Assembly: GCA_044356745.1 (NCBI GenBank)
Contig: JBIKVP010000003.1
Span: forward strand, 1-64,000
DNA from: JBIKVP01 sp044356745
Lineage (GTDB): Bacteria > Pseudomonadota > Alphaproteobacteria > Rhizobiales > Beijerinckiaceae
Length of the DNA stretch: 64,000 nucleotides
Direction: 5' to 3'
Shown: positions 49,774 to 57,040 of the stretch, piece after piece
Layout: every line of letters starts with the position of its first letter
How positions within the stretch are numbered: the first letter of the stretch is position 1
Notes under the pieces: generated by a model
The model's input: the letters and a program-made list of their open reading frames with translations, nothing else
What the model was told of the DNA's origin: nothing
Database searches by the model: none
Position numbers and translations under genes: made by a program

Positions 49774-49783
49774 TAAGCTTACC

Positions 49784-49909
49784 TTAAATTTTACGCCCAT
49801 CTTTCAGCGTCATCAAACAGGCAAGTTCAACATGCGGGGAGTGTATAAACTGATCCACGAGTGTGACTTTGCCATGAGTATACCCTGCTTTAACAAGAAT
49901 GGCCGCATC
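49784..49909 (-). pseudogene. 3'-end fragment of the TrmA/RlmD-type methyltransferase gene
   Basis: Bases 49802-49909 align without gaps to 52214-52321 of the intact gene with six mismatches in 108. The fragment encodes [18 protein letters not shown] and the following 19 codons. Its own last codons (TLKDGRKI, stop) differ from those of the intact gene (KLKRK, stop). It therefore carries a distinct native terminus rather than a truncated copy. It lies where the gene's original end would be expected, beside DUF3126. Confidence 0.88.
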
Positions 49910-50263
49910 CGCCGCGTCGTCACCGGCGCGCTGGAAATCGAACGCGCCGCCAAAAACATCGGCTCCAGTCTGGAAGCAGCCCCCGAACTCTACATCAACG
50001 ATGCTGAAACATGGCAAGCTGTCCAAGGCATCGACCTCGCCGAACTCTGCATCACCTCGGATTTAAGCTTGATAAACGGCGAAGGCCCGGAAGGCGCTTT
50101 CCGTCTGGAAGATGTAAAACACGTATCCGTCATCTTCAAAAAAACGAGCGGCACAAAATGCGCCCGCTCTTGGAAAATATCGCCGCTAGTAGGGACGGAT
50201 AAAGACTATCCGGACGTCACCCCACGCGATGCAGCGGCTTTAAGGGAATGGGATGGAGTGTGA
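49910..50263 (+). pseudogene. 3'-end fragment of an isoleucyl-tRNA synthetase gene
   Basis: The frame encodes about 115 residues matching the C-terminus of Ile[21 protein letters not shown], then a region ending with [13 protein letters not shown] and the closing [13 protein letters not shown]. It lacks catalytic parts and a start of its own; an ATG at 49832 would fuse it to antisense methyltransferase sequence. Codon use is more GC-rich than the AT-rich island beside it. It is a recombination relic and is not expected to function. Confidence 0.85.
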
Positions 50264-50328
50264 GGGTATTTCACGCGAAGCGGATAATGATTCGCACTAA
50301 GAAGTTATAATTAAGCTAAATTAAGAAT

Positions 50329-50363
50329 AATACTAGCGGTCATTTGAAATGATCGCTAGTATT
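50329..50363. terminator. 16-bp-stem hairpin between convergent units
   Basis: AATACTAGCGGTCATT and AATGATCGCTAGTATT pair with one G-T around a 3-nt loop. Runs of A and T flank both sides weakly. It could stop transcription from the orphan gene on the minus strand. Confidence 0.6.
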
Positions 50364-50390
50364 AGATACAGCATTTTTAGTCTTGAGCGG

Positions 50391-51686
50391 TTAAATAATT
50401 TTATCAAGCTTTATAAGAATGTTGGCTGCTATTTTTTTCCAACTTGGTAAACTCTCATTTGGATTTAAAGCCGGCAAATCAGGAGAAAGATCAGAAATAG
50501 GCTCAGATTGGTCTTTAGGTCTTCCATAATTAAGCCTACTTTTTTGTGCATATGATGTTGCCTTATCTAAAACTTCATCTGCAACACTTTCAATAATTTT
50601 ATCTGCGCTCAATTTTCTATTAATATTCGGATAAAGCTCAAATATTTGCTCCCTAAGTTCAGTTTCCGATGAAAATTTAAATTTATCTGTAAGTATTTTT
50701 ACAACAGGGGTCCTATCTACTTTTCTACCGCTAATTATCCTTTCTGCTAGTGACTCAAACTCAACCTGCAACACTTCCCCTAGAATCGTTGGTTTATGAC
50801 CTGAATATTGGTGTGCAGCATCATGAACCATAAAATATTTGTCTACCCACGAGCCGCTTCTCCAAGTACTCTTTAAGCCGTTTTCTTTTGAAAAAGCTTC
50901 CGCAACATCACCAATAGTTTTAACACCTTTTTTAGCGGCCTTCTTTACCATCCTTTCTTGATGGCAAGGCGATTTTATAAGGCTCAAGCCATCACCAATC
51001 AATGCATTGGTGTCATCTAAAAACCTAGCGCCGGCGGCTAGAGCATCATCCAGTAATTTCGGAGCTACTCCGATCACATCGTCTACCACATTCCTCGCAG
51101 CGCTAAGCGCGGCCGGAGCCTTTGCAAGAACTCCGGGAGCTTTAGCGAGTGAAGGGGCTGCAGGTATAACAATAGACGCGACATACCCGATTTTATAACC
51201 TGCCGATTTAGGATCAGCGCCCAATACGGTGTTGATATCACTTGAAAGAGTGTCAAGAGCAGGGTTTATAGATGCTGCAAAATTGGATTTAACTTCCTGC
51301 AAGCCACTAAGTGGATTTTGAAGGCCTGTTTTACTTTCAACAAAATCAAGCGCTGCATCGGCTATCTGATACGTCAAACCTTTACCCGCATGCTCAATTA
51401 TAGCTGGACCTGCTCTTAAAGGATCAATCACTGTTCCTTGAAGTACACCGCCAGCAGCATTTAATGTAGATTGAGGATTTTCAGCGGCTAGAATCGCGAC
51501 GGCTAAAGTTTGACCGACCGGCCCCGGTATTAAAGGAGCCACTGCTTTTGCAGCCACCACAACTGGCGCAGGTGCACTCTTAACGGCTGCCTGAGCCGCG
51601 TTAAAGCTTCCATTAGCAGCTTCCTTAGCCTTGTCTGCAAGACCTCTGGCAACCTCTTTGGCCTTACCTAATCCGGGAATGCCCAT
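50391..51686 (-). CDS. AT-rich orphan protein with Coq4-like HDxxHx11E motif
   Basis: The ~431-aa protein has a Gly/Ala/Lys-rich N-terminal half (start MGIPGLGKAKEVARG; Ala/Pro/Val stretches that look weakly amphipathic) and a polar C-terminal half. His288, Asp289, His292 and Glu304 form exactly H-D-x2-H-x11-E, with context HDAAHQYSGHKPTILGEV that resembles the zinc site of Coq4 ubiquinone-biosynthesis proteins. The rest of the Coq4 fold is not obvious by eye. Composition is AT-rich and unlike the neighbours. It lies in an island bounded by a duplicated gene end. The start at 51686 has AGAGGGT upstream; the longer frame to 51749 looks like a cryptic extension. The role is unknown. Confidence 0.6.
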   Translation of the reverse strand: MGIPGLGKAKEVARGLADKAKEAANGSFNAAQAAVKSAPAPVVVAAKAVAPLIPGPVGQTLAVAILAAENPQSTLNAAGGVLQGTVIDPLRAGPAIIEHAGKGLTYQIADAALDFVESKTGLQNPLSGLQEVKSNFAASINPALDTLSSDINTVLGADPKSAGYKIGYVASIVIPAAPSLAKAPGVLAKAPAALSAARNVVDDVIGVAPKLLDDALAAGARFLDDTNALIGDGLSLIKSPCHQERMVKKAAKKGVKTIGDVAEAFSKENGLKSTWRSGSWVDKYFMVHDAAHQYSGHKPTILGEVLQVEFESLAERIISGRKVDRTPVVKILTDKFKFSSETELREQIFELYPNINRKLSADKIIESVADEVLDKATSYAQKSRLNYGRPKDQSEPISDLSPDLPALNPNESLPSWKKIAANILIKLDKII

Positions 51687-51845
51687 AACAACACCCTCTG
51701 AATAACATTTCTTATTAACAAATAAGCCTGCAACTATAACAAGAGTCAACCAGAAAAACGTAGATTTATATCAAACTAGCCTAAGGTATAATAAAAAATA
51801 TAGAGAATATAAATACCAATTACTAATATCGATAAAGTCTATGCA

Positions 51846-51935
51846 TCACCCCGCCAACAAAGCCAAAGCTTGTGCCGCATCAATCCGCCCATCATATAAT
51901 AAGAGATTGTAGAGGAACCGTTGCCGCACCTTCTG
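51846..51935 (-). pseudogene. Possible 3' end of a lost gene
   Basis: A 29-codon frame without a start overlaps the small gene at 51892 in another register and ends LLLYDGRIDAAQALALLAG before a stop. The GRIDAAQAL ending recalls C-termini of secreted subtilase-type proteins. It is less AT-rich than its surroundings. The call is weak because of its length. Confidence 0.25.
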
Positions 51936-52068
51936 TCACACTAGAGGCGGCTTTGCCTGAGGCTTCTGTGCCTCTTGTAGCTTCTTGAAAAGCAGCAACA
52001 CCTGCTCCAGCAATACCCCCTGTTGCTGAACCTTCAACAGCCTTTTTCCCAATTTCACCAATTCCCAT
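51892..52068 (-). CDS. Small Gly/Ala-rich orphan protein
   Basis: The 58-aa frame starts MGIGEIGKKAVEGSATGG and continues with Gly-Ala and Ala-Ser stretches; it has no Cys. A good ribosome site (CAGGAGAATAAA) precedes the ATG. The start resembles those of the proteins at 50391 and 32825. It could be a membrane-active peptide or leader-bearing exported protein, but nothing shows this directly. Confidence 0.5.
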   Translation of the reverse strand: MGIGEIGKKAVEGSATGGIAGAGVAAFQEATRGTEASGKAASSVTEGAATVPLQSLII

Positions 52069-52204
52069 TTTATTCTCCTGTTTTAAAATTTATTGTAAAG
52101 ACTTAAGGATAATTACAATAAAAAATTAGAATGTCAATAAAGTAATTTTTGAAATTGCAAAATAATTAAAATAAATAAATCAATGAATATAAATTATAGA
52201 AGAG

Positions 52205-53443
52205 CTATTTTCTTTTCAGCTTCATTAAACAGGCAAGTTCAACATGTGGGGAGTGGATAAACTGATCCACGAGTGTGATTTTGCCAAGAGTATACCCTGC
52301 TTTAACAAGAATGGCCGCATCACGCGCAAACGTGGCGGCATCGCAAGACACCATCATGACGCGAGGCACACGTGCAAGCGCAATTTGTGTCACTTGTGCG
52401 ATGGCTCCTGCTCGAGGGGGATCAAGCACAACCGCATCAAACGCTTTAAGTTCAAGCGGCAAAAGTGGGCGACGAAACAAATCACGCACATGTACTGTGA
52501 TCGGTTTAAGACCTTTCACACTTTTAATCGCACGCTCTAATGCTTTAAGTGCTGGTGCATGAGACTCAAACGCTTGAACCGATGAGCGTTCAGCGAGACG
52601 AACCGTAAACGGCCCACATCCTGCAAAGAGATCAGCGACCCGCTTTGCTCCCTCAAGCTCTGCACACACGCGTTCTGCCAGAGCCTCTTCACCGGCAGCC
52701 GTAGCTTGTAAAAAACTAGCGGGTGCAACCGGCATATCAACCCTGCCCATACGCACCAACGGTGCGCGCTGTTCCATGATGAGTGCGCCATGAATGGACA
52801 CGCGCGCTACATCAAGTCGCATGGCATGTGTTATGAGCGATTGGCGCTTACTGTCCGATATCTCACCCAGTCCGCGAATATCAACATCAAGACCCGTATG
52901 TGTCGTGGTGATCTGCACATCAAGCGGCTTGTCCATGATTTTGAGTGCAAGACCAAGCTCAACCGCGACAGACGCACTTGTCTGTAAATCACGATGCAGG
53001 ATTGGGCAGCGCTCAATCGGAATAAGCGTGTGGGTGCGCGCGGCCATAAGCCCAGCGCGAAGTTGCCCATTTACGTGGCGCACATGCCATGTCACGAGTC
53101 TACGCCCTTCACCATGTGCGTGGATGACATGCGCAATCTCACCCTCAAGTCCCGCTTGCTGAAGCGCTTGTGTGACACGTGCAATTTTCCAATCATGCAC
53201 AAGCGCTTCGCTCATATGTTGAGACATACACCCCCCACATTGCGTAAAAAGCGGGCATGGGGGCGTGCGACGCTCACGAGATGCTCTCTCAAGGCGTATC
53301 AAGCCGACAGCATCTTTATCGCGCTCGACCCATACCTGCTCTTGAGGTAGCGCGTAAGGCACAAAAACCGTGCCTTCAGGTGTCAGTGCGACACCATCAC
53401 CGCGTGCACCAAGATGATCAATGGTGAGCAATTCTTGAATCAT
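52205..53443 (-). CDS. TrmA/RlmD-family RNA uridine methyltransferase
   Basis: This SAM-dependent enzyme methylates C5 of a uridine in rRNA or tRNA. The 412-aa protein has a TRAM-like start (LTIDHLGARGDGVALTPEGTVFVPYALPQEQVWVE), Fe-S-type cysteines (CPLFTQCGGCMSQHM), the SAM motif VADLFAGCGPFTVRLAE, LDPPRAGA, and the catalytic Cys in VMMVSCDAATFARD. Its start overlaps the tlyA stop (ATGA). Its last ~36 codons are duplicated 2.4 kb downstream. Confidence 0.9.
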   Translation of the reverse strand: MIQELLTIDHLGARGDGVALTPEGTVFVPYALPQEQVWVERDKDAVGLIRLERASRERRTPPCPLFTQCGGCMSQHMSEALVHDWKIARVTQALQQAGLEGEIAHVIHAHGEGRRLVTWHVRHVNGQLRAGLMAARTHTLIPIERCPILHRDLQTSASVAVELGLALKIMDKPLDVQITTTHTGLDVDIRGLGEISDSKRQSLITHAMRLDVARVSIHGALIMEQRAPLVRMGRVDMPVAPASFLQATAAGEEALAERVCAELEGAKRVADLFAGCGPFTVRLAERSSVQAFESHAPALKALERAIKSVKGLKPITVHVRDLFRRPLLPLELKAFDAVVLDPPRAGAIAQVTQIALARVPRVMMVSCDAATFARDAAILVKAGYTLGKITLVDQFIHSPHVELACLMKLKRK

Positions 53444-54198
53444 AAAATGTCCTTGTGCGCTTCTTGTGATTTTTTACGCCAAGCATGGATGAGATATTCC
53501 GTATTGCCATCCCCGCCTTTAAGGGGCGACGTCATGATCTCATCAGTGAATAGTCCTGCATTGATAAAAAGATCACGAACGTGCTGACAGGCTTCAAGCG
53601 CGAGCACTTGATCGCGCACAATTCCCTTTTTCAAAAAGGCCTTACCGACCTCAAACTGCGGCTTTATCAAGGCAATCATATGCCCTTGAGCACTCAGAAG
53701 ATTAAGGGTTGCAGGTAGCACAAGATGAAGCGGAATAAAGCTTACATCCATCACGATCAGATCAAAAGCGAACGGAAAATCATCCGCCTTAAGGCTGCGA
53801 ATATCACAGTTTTCCCGTGAGATAAGACGTGAGTCATCGCGTAAACGTGGATGAAGCTGGTTTGTCCCAACATCCACCGCAACAACATGCATTGCGCCGG
53901 ACTTAAGCAAAACATCGCTAAAGCCCCCTGTTGATGCACCCACGTCAAGACACGTTAAACTCTTTACATCGATTTGAAAATGATCAAGCGCTGCTTTGAG
54001 CTTCACGCCACCGCGCGACACATACGGATGAGCGGGTGTTACTTCAAGAGCGGCATCAATCTCAACACTATCAGAGGCTTTCTGAACAACAGTGCCATGC
54101 ACGCGAACACCGCCCGCTTTAATCGCCGCCTGTGCCTGTGCACGACTTTCACAAAAGCCTCGTGAAACGAGGAGCAGATCAATCCGCTGACGTCTCAT
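53440..54198 (-). CDS. tlyA: TlyA-family rRNA 2'-O-methyltransferase
   Basis: TlyA proteins methylate ribose in 16S and 23S rRNA. The ~252-aa protein has an S4 RNA-binding domain (RQRIDLLLVSRGFCESRAQAQAAIKAGGV) and an FtsJ-like methyltransferase (LTCLDVGASTGGFSDVLLKSGA; DLIVMDVSFIPLHLVLP; IALIKPQFEVGK). The ATG at 54198 matches the family start; a longer frame to 54264 overlaps the upstream gene. It is coupled to the methyltransferase gene that follows. Confidence 0.92.
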   Translation of the reverse strand: MRRQRIDLLLVSRGFCESRAQAQAAIKAGGVRVHGTVVQKASDSVEIDAALEVTPAHPYVSRGGVKLKAALDHFQIDVKSLTCLDVGASTGGFSDVLLKSGAMHVVAVDVGTNQLHPRLRDDSRLISRENCDIRSLKADDFPFAFDLIVMDVSFIPLHLVLPATLNLLSAQGHMIALIKPQFEVGKAFLKKGIVRDQVLALEACQHVRDLFINAGLFTDEIMTSPLKGGDGNTEYLIHAWRKKSQEAHKDIL

Positions 54199-54202
54199 GT
54201 GA

Positions 54203-54925
54203 TCACTCACGCCGGAACAAGCGATCAATAAGCAAACTCGACCAGAAATGGTCGTGAAAATCATGGGTTAAAGCGTCAGGATCATAATGATGTTCAACCC
54301 ATTCTAAGAAGGAAATTCCCTTTGCTTCCCCCTCTACAGCATAGCGCTCTAAGAATGTATCAAGAATACCCGTTTTCGCGAATTTAAGGTGTCCATAGTG
54401 CCAATGGAGCTGCTTGAGGGCTTCAGATGTCGGCTTTTTCTCAACCATCAACACATAAAGTGCTGCCATAAACCCAGCGCGATCTGCCCCTGATTTACAA
54501 TGGATAAGGATAGGCGCTTTAAGTGACTCAAAAAATGCAGGTAAACTCAAAAGCATCTCTTTTGAAGGAGCTTCACGTGAGCGGATCGTCATTTCTTTGA
54601 GTTCAATCCCATTAATTTGACACGCTTCTTTTTCAAGTGGCCAAGCGCCATGATCGCGTCCACCGCGTAATGTCACAATGGTTTTAAGACCTTGATGTGC
54701 TAAGCGCTGAATATCACGGGGTGCAGGCTGCGCCGAACGCCAGAAAGTTGGCGAGACACGGTGCAAATTCAAATAAAATAATCGTACAATGCCATGATCT
54801 TTGAACATAAGATCTATGTAAGCGCGCATCCGCTGACGACGGGTTGTGAGCGGTTGATCCCACTGTTTGATACGTGCCATGCGCCGATCATAGCGCATTT
54901 GAGGAGAGAGAAAACGTTTAAACAT
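54203..54925 (-). CDS. Dual-specificity/tyrosine phosphatase-like protein
   Basis: The 240-aa cytosolic protein has the Cx5R phosphatase loop HCKSGADRAGF, with the general-acid region upstream near RGGRDHGAWPLE. Relatives act on phosphotyrosine, phosphoinositides or unknown small substrates. It precedes tlyA by 4 bp and is probably the first gene of that operon. The DHFWSSLLIDRLFRRE tail is basic. Confidence 0.85.
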   Translation of the reverse strand: MFKRFLSPQMRYDRRMARIKQWDQPLTTRRQRMRAYIDLMFKDHGIVRLFYLNLHRVSPTFWRSAQPAPRDIQRLAHQGLKTIVTLRGGRDHGAWPLEKEACQINGIELKEMTIRSREAPSKEMLLSLPAFFESLKAPILIHCKSGADRAGFMAALYVLMVEKKPTSEALKQLHWHYGHLKFAKTGILDTFLERYAVEGEAKGISFLEWVEHHYDPDALTHDFHDHFWSSLLIDRLFRRE

Positions 54926-54981
54926 GGCCGCGTCTTATCAGGAATAAAGGCTCAGGTCATCTCTACAAATAAGCCTAAATC

Positions 54982-55602
54982 TTACGTATGCGCAGCAATA
55001 TGCTGACATGCAGCATGGAATGCGTCATCTGCGCTAAGCGCTGTTGTATCAAGATAAAAGGCATCAGGAGCCGCCAAAAGGGGAGCATTAATGCGTGATG
55101 CATCGCGGGTATCGCGTTGATGAATGCCATCCAGAATGTCCTCATAAGAGGTCATGTCCCCTTTAGCATGCAACTCCAGAAAACGCCGTCTCGCCCGTTC
55201 TTGCGCACTGGCGGTCACGAACAGTTTGATTTTGGCTTGCGGATAAATCACCGTGCCAATATCGCGTCCATCAAGCACCGCCCCTTCAGCTTGTGAAGCA
55301 AACGCGCGTTGAAATGCAATCAACGCCGCACGCACTTCCGGAAGCGCTGCAACGACAGAAGCCGCTTCCCCCATTGACGCCCCGCGCAAGCGTGGGTCTT
55401 CAAGCGCTTCAAGATGCAGGTGACGCGCTGCATATTCAGCCTCGGTTATATCATCAAGTGCATGTCCCGCATCAAGCATTACAAGGGCGACGGCACGATA
55501 GAGCAGTCCCGTATCAAGATGTGGCAAGCTGTAATGACGCGCAAGGCGTTTAGCAAGCGTACCCTTGCCAGAAGCGGCTGGCCCATCAATCGCAATCATC
55601 AT
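54982..55602 (-). CDS. cmk: Cytidylate kinase
   Basis: Cmk phosphorylates CMP and dCMP. The ~206-aa protein has the P-loop GPAASGKGTLAKRLA, the CMP-site segments LDTGLLYRAVAL and VLDGRDIGTVIYP, and RRRFLELHAKG. The ATG at 55602 fits the family start; an ATG at 55638 extends it by 12 residues. The aroA and rpsA genes that often flank cmk are absent. Confidence 0.94.
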   Translation of the reverse strand: MMIAIDGPAASGKGTLAKRLARHYSLPHLDTGLLYRAVALVMLDAGHALDDITEAEYAARHLHLEALEDPRLRGASMGEAASVVAALPEVRAALIAFQRAFASQAEGAVLDGRDIGTVIYPQAKIKLFVTASAQERARRRFLELHAKGDMTSYEDILDGIHQRDTRDASRINAPLLAAPDAFYLDTTALSADDAFHAACQHIAAHT

Positions 55603-55689
55603 GAATGTTCTGCTCAGACTCTCAATAAACTGCGTCAAACTTAGCGCTTCATAGCGTGTGGAGCAAGCTTCGCAAGCCGATATAAAGTC

Positions 55690-56631
55690 TCATGCGCGCG
55701 GGTGTGCACTGGCAAATGCACCCATCAATCGCGCCGTGTCGATGTGAGTATAAATTTGGGTTGAGGAAAGGGAGGCGTGCCCCAAAAGGGATTGAATAGC
55801 ACGCAAATCTCCGCCCCCAGCGAGCAAATGACTCGCAAAAGAATGTCTGAGGGCATGTGGCGTTGCATGATCAGGAAGCCCTAAAGCACCGCGTAACTGC
55901 ACCATTGCAAGTTGAATAATGCGTGGTGAGAGCGCTCCCCCCTTCGCGCCGCGAAAGAGCGGACGATCAGAGGGTAGAGGATAGGGGCAGCTTCCAAGGT
56001 ATGCTTCTACTGCATCCTGAACCGCTTTAATCACAGGAACGCTGCGCATTTTTCCGCCTTTGCCTAGCACGCGTAATGTATCAACACCGCGTACAGGAGC
56101 CTCTTGGCGCGTGAGAGAAAGCGCTTCTGAAATGCGCAAACCACAGCCATAAAGCAAACTTAAAACCGCCGCATCACGCGCTAAAATCCATTGCGCGCGC
56201 GGATCGCCCACACGGCTTGCATCATCGACAACAGCAACAGCATCACGGGCAGGAAGCGCACGAGGCAATGATCGGGCTAAACGCGGCCCCCGCGTTGCAA
56301 GCCACGCTGATGCATCAAGATGTCCTTGTGAGGCTAAGAAACGTGCAAAAGAACGCAAACTGGCAAGCTGGCGCATTAATGTGCGGCTTTCTACACCCTT
56401 TTGACGCCGCACGCCCATGAAAGCACGCAAATCAGCAGGTTTGAGACTTTTGAGTTGGGCAAGTGTAATATGGCCAGAAACACGCACGCTCATAAAATTC
56501 AAAAATTGCGCGACATCACGCCGATAAGCATCAACGGTATGTTCAGATAAGCGTCGCTCTGCACTGATATGTTTATCCCACGCCTGATAAGCATTCAGAA
56601 GCGGTTGATCATTAAGCGTTAGCGCCAGCAT
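55690..56631 (-). CDS. xerC: Tyrosine recombinase XerC
   Basis: With XerD it resolves chromosome dimers at dif. The 313-aa protein has the N-terminal SAM-like domain and the catalytic set: Arg in YGCGLRISEALSLT, Lys in GKGGKMRSVP, His and Arg in HALRHSFASHLL, and His and Tyr in LLGHASLSSTQIYTHID. It is divergent from divL. No dif site was recognised. Confidence 0.93.
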   Translation of the reverse strand: MLALTLNDQPLLNAYQAWDKHISAERRLSEHTVDAYRRDVAQFLNFMSVRVSGHITLAQLKSLKPADLRAFMGVRRQKGVESRTLMRQLASLRSFARFLASQGHLDASAWLATRGPRLARSLPRALPARDAVAVVDDASRVGDPRAQWILARDAAVLSLLYGCGLRISEALSLTRQEAPVRGVDTLRVLGKGGKMRSVPVIKAVQDAVEAYLGSCPYPLPSDRPLFRGAKGGALSPRIIQLAMVQLRGALGLPDHATPHALRHSFASHLLAGGGDLRAIQSLLGHASLSSTQIYTHIDTARLMGAFASAHPRA

Positions 56632-57040
56632 GTCGATTCATTTGCTCTTAAATAGAGATATCACGTTACAAAATTATCATGATGAACCGTAAAAAACCGT
56701 GAACTGACTAAATAATGCACATGATTGCATTAAAAGCGCATTAACCACTTTCTGGATGACTCAACTGTGGTTTAAATAGAGTGATTCGCGGATTGCAATT
56801 GCAATCTTATTGTGATGTGATTCGTGCAGTTGTGTCATTCATATCAAACCGTAAGTCTGCAAGTGTTCTGCAAGTGTATCGTCATTGCGTGACGTGTAGT
56901 ATCAAGTATCTGTCCCCGTATTTGAGCGTAACTCACATTCTGATAACCTCAGTGATTGATCAATAATGCCTTATGTCTGCAAACATCAACCACCACGCCC
57001 TTTGACAGGATCGCTTCCTGAAAAAAGTGGCGCAGGTTTA
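56632..57040. other. Divergent xerC-divL control region
   Basis: The 409-bp AT-rich region holds a perfect CtrA-type box (described separately) and promoters for both genes. The open frame at 56781-56966 has no support as a gene. TCTGCAAGTG appears twice near 56855-56875 in slightly different form. Confidence 0.5.
56730..56746. promoter_or_regulatory. Candidate CtrA binding site
   Basis: TTAA-AAGCGCA-TTAACC matches the full CtrA consensus TTAA-N7-TTAA with the usual following C. It lies 99 bp before xerC and about 300 bp before divL. CtrA control of a DivL gene would close a loop, since DivL acts on CtrA activity. The site is short, and chance occurrence in AT-rich DNA cannot be excluded. 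Confidence 0.55.

Noticed and set aside
49832..50263. A 143-aa gene starting at 49832
   Set aside because: Its first 27 codons are the antisense of the methyltransferase fragment; only the part from 49910 is IleS-like. It is treated as two relics, not a gene.
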